DNA from: Eucommia ulmoides
Lineage: Eukaryota > Streptophyta > Magnoliopsida > Garryales > Eucommiaceae
Length of the DNA: 64,000 nt
Assembly: GCA_016647705.1 (NCBI GenBank)
Contig: CM028334.1
Location: forward strand, 2,170,001 to 2,234,000
Direction: 5' to 3'
Notes under the pieces: model-generated
Told to the model about the DNA's origin: nothing
What the model saw: only the letters and a program-made list of their open reading frames with translations
Database searches by the model: none
Translations under genes and position numbers: made by a program
Shown: piece by piece, positions 20,991-31,434 of the stretch
How the letters are laid out: the number at the start of each line of letters is the position of its first letter
Position numbering within the stretch: position 1 is the first letter of the stretch

Positions 20991-21533
20991 TCAAATTATA
21001 AAGAATTAAGGTAAATTTACAGATAACTAATCTATTATAGTAATTAAATAGATTAAATTAAAATTTAATTGAATTAAGATCCGATTTGAAATGTAAGATA
21101 TACTATTAAAAAAATTCAAGAGTCTATTTTATAATTTTTTTGTACTAAAATTATAATAAAATATTTTAATTTTATGTTAACCAGTCGAGTTCGGAAATAT
21201 GATATTTGTTTACTTAATAAACGAAGAAGCTTGGACTTGATTCTTTTATTAAATAAACGACTTATTATTGAGTCGAGCTCAGGTAGTTGAGGAACGACTT
21301 GATTCATTTACCATATTAATGAAGTCTAGGGCAATCCCCCTTTTTACAACTCGCATTCGATCCTCTTGGGAGCACCCACTGGGTTTTTACAACCCGCGTT
21401 CAATCTTCCTGGGAGCACTCCAGCAGTAAAAACCTTGAATGCACTAGGTCGATGATGTGGGGAGTGCACTCTTAATATCATCTGGGAAAGTGATTAATAA
21501 GCCAGCCCACCTTATCAATAATTTCTGTTGCAG
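20991..21533 (-). repeat. Relic of a fourth DC1 unit: intron sequence
   Basis: AAATTCAAGAGTCTATTTT, TATTGAGTCGAGCTCAGGTA, ATTCGATCCTC-x-TGGGAGCA and AAAACCTTGAATGCACTAGG match the end of the DC1 introns at 13955-14300 and 39860-40240 in order. In A and B the next sequence is DC1 exon 1; here it is replaced by unrelated sequence. Confidence 0.68.
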
Positions 21534-21714
21534 GTATCGCACCTGCCCAAAAACCTAAAGAAAGATATTCCAGCTGAATTTGTGATGGAATTGCTTTCTT
21601 CACAGGCAACGATTTTCTTTTTGTTTCTTAACGTTTCCTCCATTTTCTTGCCTACCAAACACTCAAGGAAACGAAAAAAAATGAAAAAGAAATCAAAGCA
21701 CCATTAATGTCAGG
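21534..21714 (+). other. Exon-like stretch replacing the DC1 exon
   Basis: After a strong acceptor-like TTTCTGTTGCAG at 21522-21533, the plus strand reads VSHLPKNLKKDIPAEFVMEL and LSSQATIFF, then low complexity. It looks coding for about 25 residues. I do not recognise the protein. It sits exactly where the DC1 coding exon would be expected between relic intron and relic promoter. Confidence 0.3.
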
Positions 21715-21890
21715 GTCTTTTTCTTTTTCTTTTTTCCTTTTTCTTTTTCTTTTTCTTTTCCTTTTCCTTATTCTTTTTTTCTTTTTCTTTTCCTTTTCTT
21801 CTTCTATCCATCCACTTTACCATCTTCACAAAACTAAAAACATAAAATATCAATGAATCCCAAGATTTGATTTAAGGGGTGCACACAATA
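21715..21890 (-). repeat. Relic DC1 promoter region
   Basis: The long CTTTTTC tract, ATCCATCCACTTTACCATCTTC, ATCAATGAATCCCAAGATTTGAT-type sequence repeats the region upstream of DC1 A (15440-15590). With 20991-21533 it brackets a missing gene. Confidence 0.6.
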
Positions 21891-22021
21891 GGATCTCGGA
21901 AACTACCAATTCAACTCACATTGATCGTGGATAAATATATCCTTACTTAATGAGATTATAAATTCAAATCTGAGTATAACAAATCTAGTTACTTCCTATA
22001 TATATGCAGTCGATTTTTATC

Positions 22022-22141
22022 TGGATTTCTAACGGTTTCTCTGACGGTATAGCCCTTCTCGAGGTGCAATTTGACGATCCACGAAGCAACATATCCGCCG
22101 GCACCAATGACGCAGCCGACTTGGACGAAAGTGAAAGGCAT
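22022..22141 (-). pseudogene. First exon of a CCR/DFR-like NAD(P)-dependent reductase
   Basis: From ATG 22139-22141 the minus strand reads [33 protein letters not shown] and RETVRNPD, then stops within about ten codons. The G-A-G-G-Y-V-A-S-W block followed by LVKLLLE-type and YTV-x-x-TVR is the N-terminal Rossmann dinucleotide-binding segment of plant extended short-chain reductases such as cinnamoyl-CoA reductase. The start context TTAACCATG is normal. No catalytic YxxxK exon lies in the neighbourhood, so it is a fragment. Confidence 0.75.
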
Positions 22142-22640
22142 GGTTAACTTTTTCTGATGAGGTTTGCCTTTGGTTATGTGATGAAAAAGTTGCTATGAAT
22201 AGAAGACAACGTGGGGAAGGGAGACGTCGAGAAGTTAAAGATGATGTTGCATGTATTTATGGGAGGGATATTTTTTACCAACTCACCTATCACGGTTAAA
22301 AAAATTTAACCAAGGGCTTAGGAGTAAATTCACAATTGTGAAATTCATTCCTATTAAATTTAATAAAAAAAATCCACCGTTTGTTGACAAAGTATTTACT
22401 TATAAGTAGTAGATTAAAAATAGAGAGGATTGATGACAGTACACAAAATTAAAACTTTAGCTCATACAATTGAACTAGTTACAATAAAATATTTATAATA
22501 AAAAAGAAATCAAAACCAAAACAAATGAGAAATTTCATCTATTTCATCTAAAATTAGATGAAAAATTTTATTTTATTTTTTTTAATCATATTCCATTCAT
22601 TTAAACGGGAAAAAAATTATTTCTCACAAAAAATAGGTAA
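22142..22640. other. AT-rich spacer, nothing recognised
   Basis: No gene or repeat boundary is evident. CTATTTCATCTAAAATTAGATG near 22545 is a small inverted repeat, and a similar sequence appears at 23440. Confidence 0.4.
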
Positions 22641-23150
22641 AGTGTAACTTTTTGAGAGGGCCACACAGATAGACGTCATGCGGTCACTCAGAGGATGAGG
22701 TCGACCTCAACGGGAGTCATTGTGCCACATGTTGTTCATGAAGTGGAGGTCGGAGATCGATAGATTTTTCCCATATCAATTTTCATTATGTTCCCAAGAA
22801 TTTGTTCTGAATATGTGGACTCAGAAGAAAGCATAAACCGATTGTCTAAATTATCTTATTTTATGAATTAACTTATTTTTCATAAATTAATATGTATGTT
22901 TCACCACTGACTTAGGATTTAATCAAATTTACAAATATTTTGAAGAATGAAAGTTATTTTAGTTTTGTTAAAATTTTAATTTATATTTTATTCGAGTATG
23001 CTAAAAAATAGTTAAACTTGATACCAAATTATTATATTCGAGTTATATATATTTTATTTTATTTCGTATTTTTGTGCATGTTCTCAATTTGCTAGGACGG
23101 AAAAAAAACACTAAACAATAAACAAACAAGTTGTTAGTTGTTGCCCAAGT
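22641..23150. repeat. Direct repeat, paralogue of 20520-20960
   Basis: Shares CACTCAGAGGATGAGGTCGA, GAGTCATTGTGCCACAT, GATAGATTTTTCCCAT and CAAGAATTTGTTC with 20.5 kb, diverged. The continuation (CACTAAACAATAAACAAACA, GTTGTTAGTTGTTGCC) also occurs at 33610-33650. This is a third trace of segmental duplication. Confidence 0.65.
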
Positions 23151-23640
23151 CATTGATCTCAAAAAACCACAATTAGTCTTCGGGCAATACTGATGATGAA
23201 CATTTTCTTTGCAATTTTCAAGATATATTTCTAATTTTAAACCCAGTGAGAATCCAATTTTTTTTTAATTTAAATTAACAGAATATCCTTAAAAATAAAT
23301 AAAATTAAAATTTTCATCTAACTTTTTAATAAAATAGATGGAATTGTCCCCTTACTTTAATTTTAATTTAATTTTAAAAATATTTATAACAAAAAATGAA
23401 ACCAAAAGTATAATAAATGAACAATTTTGTTTATTTCATCTAAATTGGATGAAAAATTTAGGAAAAAAATATTATTTAGTCTTCAAAGGATATAAAAATT
23501 AGAAAATGAACACTCGGCTACAATAATAAAGTTTTTTCTCCCCGAAGATTTTTAGAAAATAATTATCTGTTCTTTTGACCATATTTTTTCCATTATTTAC
23601 TTACGATATCATTCTGTAAAAAAAATAACAAGATGTGAAC
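23151..23640. repeat. Duplicate of the 35160-35600 flank
   Basis: AATAGTGATGATGA/AATACTGATGATGA, CACTTTCTTTGCAATTT and the AAAATATTTATAA block are shared with 35180-35410. There the copy has been split from its left part by the 33670 element. Non-coding. Confidence 0.5.
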
Positions 23641-24470
23641 ATTCACATTTTAAAAATTTTGTTGTTAAATATTTTAATATATTTTCACTTTTTGTGCAGT
23701 TGTAAATGTTTACTGTTTTTATGTGAACAAAACTTACGCTTTTGTTAGGTTCACATGTTCTTCTATTTTACGTTCTTTTATGATGTTCACAAAATCTACG
23801 AAAAAATAACATTCATGTTTTTTTGTGTTATAATCATTTTGACTAATATTTAAAATATTTGTGAATATTCAAGAAAACAAAATAAGATCATGAAAAATAA
23901 ACATGTGTGAACATTTCACTAAACCACATCAACATTCACCAAAACTACCAAGAAAACAACAAATCAAGACATTAAAAACCCTCCTAGTATCAACAAAAAC
24001 AAAGCTAGTATGAATCTTCACCAAAAAACAACTCGGTATGAACAATAATAAAAAACAAACCGATCAAACGAGAACAATCACTAAGCGTTTACAAATCAAC
24101 CGGAACAACAAAATCAAACTTTGAAAAAAATCCTAAATCAATATTCATAAAACCTTGAAATAAATCCTAAGATCAATAAAAAGAAACTAGTGTAAATATT
24201 CACCAAACACCAAAACCGAAGTAAAAACACTGACAAAGACACAAATTGGTGTGAATATTTCATTAAATCACATAAACATTCACAATATATATATATATAT
24301 GATCATGGAAAACAAAACGATTAAACAAAGAACAATCACAAAACATTTCACAAAATCAACGGGAACAACAAAATCAAGACATTTAAAAAAAAAAAAAAAA
24401 AAAAAAAATCCTAAATCAATGTTCACAAAACATTGGAAATAAACCCTAAAGATTAACCTTCACAGGAGCG
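23641..24470. repeat. Degenerate A-rich repeats with GTGAACATTCAC-type motifs
   Basis: Blocks such as ACATTCACCAAAACTACC, GAACAATCACTAAGCGTTTA, AACCGGAACAACAAAATCAA, ACATTTCACAAAATCAAC and AACATTCACAATATATA recur with changes at roughly 250-300 bp spacing. They look like a decayed tandem repeat. The 63-residue open frame at the end is poly-Lys from an A-run and is not a gene. Confidence 0.5.
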
Positions 24471-25190
24471 GTAGGAATGAGCCAATTCTAGAAAATTCCA
24501 GATGTGGAATATTCAACAAGAGGTGAACGGGCCTTCGTTGTTTTTGGATCTGGAATGTTCACATTCATCGCCTTCGGCTGGCGGCCTTCAAGGTTCCAGA
24601 TCTAGAACAAACGGCAACGAATAGCTCCAGATTTGGTCCGTGAACAATGGTCACTAATGACGGAGAGACGAACGGCAATGGTTCGCGGACGTCTAGACCA
24701 AGAGTAACGGTTTGCGACTGAGAGAGAGGCGGCCGGCGGCGGTGAGAGAAAGAGAGCATGACCATAGAGCTAGGTCAGCAGCGGAAAGAGAGCGACGGTG
24801 AACGGAGAGTGAGCGATAGTTGAGGCTATGAGAAATGGCGATAAAGAACAGTAAAAATGGAGAGAGACGGAGAGGGAAAGAGGAAACGACTGAGAATTGA
24901 GAAAAGGCTAGAACGGGAAAAACACAAAAATCAAATAAATAAATAATGTTGAAAGCAGGAGAAGCCAAATTGATCTCTGCCAAATTGACAAATGACTCAC
25001 TTCTCTCTCTTCAATAAACACAATAAATCCCCAAGAAATCAAACAGAAAATGGTCGAAAATTGCTCGGTCCAAAACCTTCAAATAGAAAATAAACCCAGA
25101 AATTTAAGGGTTAATATATGATGATGATGAGAAGAGAGTAACGAAAAGAAGGCGCGGATTGATGAATCAGAAGAAAATTGAATGAAAGAA
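24471..25190. other. Moderately GC-rich region, no recognised gene
   Basis: Contains GAATGTTCACATTCATCGCC, GAGAGAAAGAGAGCATGACC and similar purine-rich sequence. Minus-strand open frames of 66 and 96 residues are Ser/Leu-rich without a domain. It could be a decayed gene 5' end or LTR leader; I cannot decide. Confidence 0.35.
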
Positions 25191-25768
25191 AACCACTAGC
25201 GTTTTATTTGGTACAAAGTGATTTGGCACGAGATTAGAATAGTCATTTTATTCCTATGTTTGATACATGGGATTAAATTCTATTTTCATTACCAAAAATT
25301 CCCTAATTTTATAAAATATGAGACTAACCAATATAAAGATAAAGTTGGTATGAATTAATCTCAATTACATGGGATTGGATTTTAATCAGTCATTGGCTAA
25401 AATACGAGACCAAATACTAACCAAATATTTGAATTGGAATGATATTTAATTAAATTTACTACTATTCCATTTGAAAATTTAATTAAATTACTATTTTACC
25501 ATTTCATATCAATTTGATGCCACATGTAATTTTTTTGTCACCGAACATAGGAATGGAAATAACCATTCCATTCTATTACTTTATTATTTCCAATTCTATT
25601 CTTATTCTATTTTATCCCATTGCATTGTACCAAATGTAAGTAAATGAATTGGGAAATCAAATGGAAGGAATTGAGAACTGGAAGATAGCGAGGGAGAGGT
25701 GGTATGAGAGATAGGGCTAGGGTTTTTTATTTATATAAGAGTATAGTTGTCCGTTTACTATTTTTTTA
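25191..25768. repeat. Decayed MITE-like sequence and duplicate of 7950-8200
   Basis: 25196-25430 has GCGTTTTATTTGGTACAAAG and ACGAGACCAAATACTAACC ends, suggestive of a decayed TIR element. From 25520 on it is the paralogue of 7950-8200 (ACCATTCCATTCTATTAC, ATTGCATTGTACCAAATG, GGTATGAGAGATAGGGCTAG). Non-coding. Confidence 0.6.
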
Positions 25769-27130
25769 GGGGAAAATTACCTTATTAATCTCAAAAAAAG
25801 AAATTATTTACCACCTACTCCCATCGATTTTTCTTTGCACCGATTAGTCCAGTCAACACGTTTTTCTTGCACCAATTAGTCCCATCAACACCTTTCCTTG
25901 CACCAATTAGTCCTATTTTAAAAAATGGTGATGATTAAGTTTACCGAAATGCCCTCCCATGAGTTTTACATTGAGAAGGAAGATCGTCAAATTGGTGTAC
26001 CACCTCTGTCAGCCGCCTGCTGCCGCCGCCGCCGCTGGTCGCCGGTCACCGCCGCCGCCACCGCCGCCGGTCGCCGCCACCATAAATTATAGTTTTACTC
26101 CAAACTTTATCACTTTTTGTCACTTTTATATGTTCTAAAAAAAAAAATCTTAATTTTAGGATAAAATCGTTACTAAACGTAATGTAAAATAAGAGAACAA
26201 TTGATGTTATATTCAACATTTACAGGTGTTCAATGTAATATCATATCTATTTTACTCTGCATACAAAAATAAGAGAATAATGGATGTTACATCAACATCC
26301 ACATGAGGGGTATTTTGGCTAGAAAAAAATAACATTAAAAAAAAAAAAAAAAAAGTTGATGTTACATTCAACATCTACATGAGGGGTATTCAACATCCAC
26401 ATGATGGGCATTTTGGTCAGAAAAAATAACATTAAAAAAAAAAAAAAAACACAATTGATGTTACATTCAACATCCACAGGTGTTGAATGTTATATTCAAC
26501 ATCCACATGAGGAGTATTTTGGTTAGAAAAAAATAACATTAAAAAAAAAAAAAAATAGTTGATGTTATATTCAACATTCACATGAGGGGCATTCAACATC
26601 CACATTAGGGGCATTTTGGTCAGAAAAAAATAACATTAAAAAAAAAAAAACACAGTTGATGTTATATTCAACATTCACAGGTATTGAATGTTACATTCAA
26701 TATTCACATGAAGGGCATTCAACATCTACATGAGGGGCATTTTTATAAAAAAAAAATAACATTAAAAAAAAAAAATACAGTTGATGTTCATTCAACACTC
26801 ACAGGTGTTAAATGTTACATTCAACATCCACATGAGGGACATTTTGGTCAGAAAAAAATAGCATTAAAAAAAAAACAAAAAAAAAAAAAAAACATACAAA
26901 CAAATAATTGATGTTACATTCAACATCCACATGAATGGTATTTTGGTCAGAAAAAAATAGCATAAAAAAAAAAAAAAAAAAAAAAAAATTTAATAATTTT
27001 GATGTTATATTCAACATCCATGTGAGAGGTATTTTGGTTATAAAAAGATAAAATGACTTATTGGTAAAAAAAAATGATGGGAGTATTTAGTAATTTCTTT
27101 TGTATTTTAGGACTAAATGGTGCATGCCCC
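25769..27130. mobile_element. Minisatellite-bearing TIR element (MULE-like, 1.36 kb)
   Basis: It interrupts sequence that is continuous at 8195-8215 (CACTATTTTTTTAACTGTCA); T-runs flank both sides. Ends: GGGGAAAATTACC at left, and GGGGCATGCACCATTTAGTC from the right. The left part has GCACCGATTAGTCC, also found near 53475 in the element with the mudrA fragment. Inside are a CCG/CAC-rich tract (25995-26085) and about ten degenerate units of 60-110 bp, each with TGATGTTACATTCAACATCC, ACATGAGGGGTATTTTGGTC and an A-run. There is no transposase. Confidence 0.75.
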
Positions 27131-28162
27131 TTTTTTTTAACTGTTAAATGACTAAATATTACAAGAGGGATAATAATTTTTTTTGTTTAAAAGGCCCATT
27201 TATAAAAGAGAGTACAAAATTAAGGCTAAACAATAAAAAAACTCCAAATTTAACTTCATATAGTTTTAAATATATTTCGTTAATTTAAATTAAAAAAATT
27301 AGATTGTATTTAAAAGAAAAAAATAAATAAACCGTAACTTTTTAAACAAAGAGATAAAATGATAATTAGTCTAAATAGAGAGAATAAAAAGTAATGTACA
27401 CCCATTTCAATGCCTTCACCAACCCCATATGCATACATCTTTTTCTAGTCAATTCCTTTGATTTGGCCACAACCCTACGAAGAAACATTTCCAACCCATC
27501 CAAACAAACCCTTAAACAATTTTCCTCCAATATTTTGAGTAATAGCCTTTTAGTCCCCTCTATTTTGATCTTGCTTCATTTTATTTATTTCACTATAAAA
27601 ATATGCGGTTTACCTCTCCTACTTATTATAAATTGAAAACTGTTATTTTTCGTTTAACTTAATAGAATATGTTAGAAGATGAAGTTAACTTTTTCACCTA
27701 AATTTTAAACAAAATGGGCCAACATACCCTTTATTTTAACCTTTTATTTTAGTTTTTCTTTATTTAAATAAAAAAAATAGAAAGAGAGAGAGAAAGAAAG
27801 AGAGCTGGAGGGAGAAAATATTAAATTTCTCTTTATTATCATTAATTATTAATTTAAAAATAATGGAAAATTAATGTATTATGTATATAAATATTTTTCA
27901 ATAAAATATAAATTTCTCCCTCTAATCAAGAATATAAGGGGTGATTGTAAGATCCTGATTTTTTTTTTTTACGCATGATTTAAGTCACATTTTAGAAGAT
28001 TTAGAAAATAATAGGATATAATATGTTATTTTCAATTTGGAAAAAAAAAAAGATTTACTGGTCAATTAACAATTTGTGAAACATTCATTTTAAACTTTGG
28101 ATTTAAAATGTCATTTATCACTCAACTAAAACATTTTAGGGGTGAATTTAGAATTTTAAGGT
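27131..28162. repeat. Segmental duplicate of 8200-8479 and 9370-9990
   Basis: Continues the paralogy interrupted by the 25769 element and lacks the 8480 insertion, so it serves as the empty site for that element. Blocks include AATAGAGAGAATAAAAAGTA, TTTTTCTAGTCAATTCCTTT, AACATTTCCAACCCATCC, TTTTAGTCCCCTCTATTTTG and the GAGAGAGAAAGAAAGAGAGC run. From about 27950 to 28162 nothing is recognised. Confidence 0.72.
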
Positions 28163-28703
28163 GCGTTTGGTAATCGTTTCTGTTTCCATTTCAGCAGTGG
28201 GATGAGATGAGATGAGATGAGAATTTTGTTTTCTTCTTGGGAGTAGAATCGTGTTTGGTAACGATAATTTTTATTTTTTTTTTGTTTTGGGAAGAAAATT
28301 GTGTTTGGTAACGATTTTATCCTAAAATCTTTTTTTTTTTTTTTTTATTATTATTATTTATGTTTTGGCTTGACGGAGGTGGCGCCGTTGCCGGCCGGAC
28401 GACGGTGGCTCCGGCGACAGCGGACGGTGGTGGCTCCAGAGCCGGCGACGGCCGGACAGCGGTGGCAGGTAGGTGACAGTGGCCGGTGGCCGGAAGTTTT
28501 CGGCCGGACGGTGACCGACGACGGCCGACGGTGGCCGGCGGAGGCAGACAGTGGTCGGCCGGTGGATGAACAGTGCTGTGTGTTTTGGGAATGGAATGAG
28601 AATAATGAGAAACAACTTTTTTTTGTTTCATTTCTTAAGAAAAAAGTGGGCACAATTCTCAAATGGGAATGAAATGGAAACAGAAACAAAAATTACCAAA
28701 CGC
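28163..28703. mobile_element. hAT-like non-autonomous element with GC-rich core
   Basis: Left end GCGTTTGGTAATCGTTTCTG and right end (reverse-complemented) GCGTTTGGTAATTTTTGTTT, each followed by TTTCTGTTTCCATTTC in shared order. The core (28375-28565) is strongly GC-rich (repeated GCCGGCCGGACG, GGTGGCCGG), in sharp contrast to its surroundings. Overlapping open frames of about 85-123 residues there are composition artefacts. No 8-bp target duplication is clear, because the gypsy LTR lies just beyond. Confidence 0.7.
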
Positions 28704-28745
28704 TATTCCCAAAAAGAATTCCCAAAAATATGAGAATGGAAACGG

Positions 28746-28965
28746 TGTAACACCCCACCCCGGACACCCGTCATCGTGGGGCCGACGTGATGACAACATC
28801 ACATCACCTAATCGACTAACCAACCATAATTCGACAATATACAAACTATTCATCTGTACAACATATACAAAATTTAAATATGATAGAAAATAAACCGTCC
28901 CAAATAAGAACACCCAAACGAACCCCATAAACATCTCTTAGATTCATTTCTGACACCCCGCCTCA
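28746..28965 (-). repeat. gypsy 3' LTR
   Basis: Pairs with 31214-31434. No clear polypurine tract lies beside it on the minus strand, so a deletion may abut this LTR. The adjacent CCTCATGCAACCGAACCCTC recurs at 29066, marking a small internal duplication. Confidence 0.82.
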
Positions 28966-29769
28966 TGCAACCGAACCCTCCAGTCAATATTGGACAATTA
29001 TTATTTGATTTAAAATAATTATGTTATCCTAACTTTATTGGACATTTTCATTGAACCGGTACCTCATGCAACCGAACCCTCTAGTCAATATACACTGGCA
29101 TACGCATAAAAAAAAAAATATTCCTCGAACTACTCTCCCCTTTTTCATTTAGAAAAGGTCAAAGTTACAACAACCCACTTGGATATTACTACTCAACCTC
29201 AATTTTACTACCAAACATATCACCTGACAACAATTGTTACAATTCCCCAATTCCATTTCAATCTAATAATAATACTCACGCAATCTCAATAGTTTATCAT
29301 TACCGAGCATTACATACATTGTTCTATTCACCCCTTTTAAAGTCTTTTTCGTCAATTGACATTATTAAAATTGCACACTTTAAAACTACACACTTTATTT
29401 TCAATCCTCGAAACTTCATCATCATTTTTGACACGCTAGTTAGCTCTACAGTCCATTCCCACTGCATCGCTAAGCCTTCTTAGCTAGACATCCGGCTTCT
29501 GCATTTCTACAATACGGTCAATCAATGCCATTTCAAAAATCAAAATTTCAAATAACGTCGCCATCTAACCAACCGCCCACTAAACTTACAAGGATCCCAA
29601 CTTGACACATACATTTGTATGAGTAACTCAAATGTGCGCAACCACGTTTTTTCTCGATTTCCAACGCAAAGCACAAATCCCGTCATACAGGAAATGTCAC
29701 TAAACATCAAAACAATTATAATTACCACCAGCTCCAAAAGTTTTCAAGTTCCAGTTACACTTTTTGGCC

Positions 29770-29940
29770 TTCCTATTATACCATAGCTGCGATTTCCAGT
29801 GGATTCAAGTGAATATTATTTCCCAAAATCACATGCCCCAAATTTACCACTCGATCCAACCAATACTCATATTTATTGCATTTAGCATACAATCGCACAG
29901 TCTTAGTAACTCATTCTGAAGATGTTCTACATACTCTTCC
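29770..29940 (-). pseudogene. gypsy reverse transcriptase fragment
   Basis: The minus strand gives a LYAKCNKYEYWLDRVVNLGH block followed by VILGNNIHLNPLEIAAM. This matches the L-Y-A-K-x-x-K-C-E-F-W-x-x-x-V-x-F-L-G-H block at the end of the Ty3/gypsy RT. A frameshift precedes it (GDMVESREEYVEHL upstream is in another frame). It confirms the superfamily and the minus orientation. Confidence 0.75.
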
Positions 29941-31196
29941 CTACTCTCGACCATATCACCACTTTCATCACGTCCCAAACTCTAATCTTCAATTACGAAT
30001 ACCTTACAAAAAAAAAAATCTAACCCTTTACTCTGTTGCAATCGATTTTAACAACCTAGCTATTCTAACTGATGAGTTACCAACAACGAATCTTTATGAA
30101 CAACATCCCAGATCTACTCAAATCATGAATTGATGGCCTAAATTTATTGTAACGACCCGATTTTCCAGGGCCGTCATATGGCTTTTCCTATTAATCCACT
30201 CAAATTTTCCTATATCAAGATGATCACCTAAAAAAAAAATCGCAAGGTTATGACTTCAAACCTCAATTTCCCCTATTTTATCAACACGAGTATAATCTAC
30301 CACTTAATAAGCTGAACGTTCACCTCCTTTACATTTTGGAACTTATTTAACAGCAACCAAAATTATTAATCACGCCCATTAGCACCCTACCAAACTCAGA
30401 ACTACGTAGGGAAAAATCCCTAACTATTTCAATATCCACCGCCAAAACTTGTTCGAACGAATGCCCAACATCTGCGTATTGACTTACGATATTCTTTCTT
30501 TAACACTTTTCTACCCTTCTAGACCCACTATCAAACTAATTGAGGTAAGAGATACGCCTTCCCAACGATACATACTTTTATTCATCCCAAATTTGATTTC
30601 ACCTGCAACTCTATATTATTCATTCAAATGGAGTATAGTTACACACATCTACTATCCTTCCTGACCCACAATCCTCAGCTACTTCTTACATATTATTTTC
30701 TATTACGTTGCTATATACCATAACTGTTGCTCCACCTATCAATCAATCTAAAATGTATTACCAAATTAAATTCCTGTTTAGTAACGTCACAGTTTCCTTT
30801 TCAGATTGCCTAGAAGACGATTTACTCCTTTTGAATATTATTTCTTATTCCAACTTAAGTATGTTCTGCTATATCATCAAATATGTTATTAACGACGTAC
30901 TAGGTCTTGCCTTTCTTAAGTGTAGTTGTTTACTTAGCTTAGCCTTCTTATCTTGTGGAAAACATCCATCTTGACAATATCACCATGTGATAGTATCACT
31001 ACTTACCAACAAGGTAACCCTCTATGCATCATGCCAATGCACCCACTAATGAAATAAAAGACCTAACATTCATACACCACACTAACCTATCGACACCCTA
31101 TCTCATGTTCCCTACTGACTAGACGACTGACACGTCCTCCTATCTTAGGGTCTTCTACTGACACAATCTTGACAAGTTTACAGAACCTGTAACCTA

Positions 31197-31209
31197 GGCT
31201 CTGATATCA
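31197..31209 (-). promoter_or_regulatory. tRNA-Met type primer-binding site
   Basis: TGATATCAGAGCC on the minus strand, four bases after the LTR end TGTTACA. The canonical plant sequence is TGGTATCAGAGC. Confidence 0.75.
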
Positions 31210-31213
31210 AAAT

Positions 31214-31434
31214 TGTAACACCCCACCCCGGACACCTGTCATCGTGGGGCCGACATGATGACAACATGATATCACCTAACTGACTAACCAACCATAATTT
31301 CGACAATATACAAACTATTCATCTGTACAACATATACAAAATTTAAATATGATAGAAAAGACACCGTCCCAAATAAGAACACCCAAACGAACCCCATAAA
31401 CTTCTCTTAGATTCACCTCTGACACCCCGCCTCA
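31214..31434 (-). repeat. gypsy 5' LTR
   Basis: Direct repeat of 28746-28965. On the minus strand it starts TGAGGCGGGGTGTCAG and ends GGGGTGTTACA, followed by the primer site. Confidence 0.82.

Larger units (their letters stand above)
28746..31434 (-). mobile_element. Ty3/gypsy element with two LTRs, internally deleted
   Basis: Direct repeats at 28746-28965 and 31214-31434 (about 220 bp, roughly 95% alike) start TGTAACACCCCACCCCGGAC and end CACCCCGCCTCA. Next to the right repeat, 31197-31209 on the minus strand reads TGATATCAGAGCC, one base off the usual tRNA-Met primer site. The element therefore runs right to left and the right LTR is the 5' LTR. Only 2.25 kb of internal sequence remains. 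No 5-bp target duplication is visible (AACGG versus TTATA). A second LTR-like start, TGTAACGACCCGATTTTCC, at 30149 suggests another nested fragment. Confidence 0.85.

Noticed and set aside
24251..24442. 63-residue frame ending in poly-Lys
   Set aside because: Produced by a poly(A) run in degenerate repeats.
25769..27130. CRISPR-like array
   Set aside because: Units vary in length (60-110 bp), spacers are A-runs and shared sequence rather than unique spacers, and the context is a plant nuclear TIR element.
28301..28689. Overlapping 85-123 residue frames on both strands
   Set aside because: Caused by the GC-rich simple repeat, which lacks stop codons in all frames; no domain and inside a TIR element.
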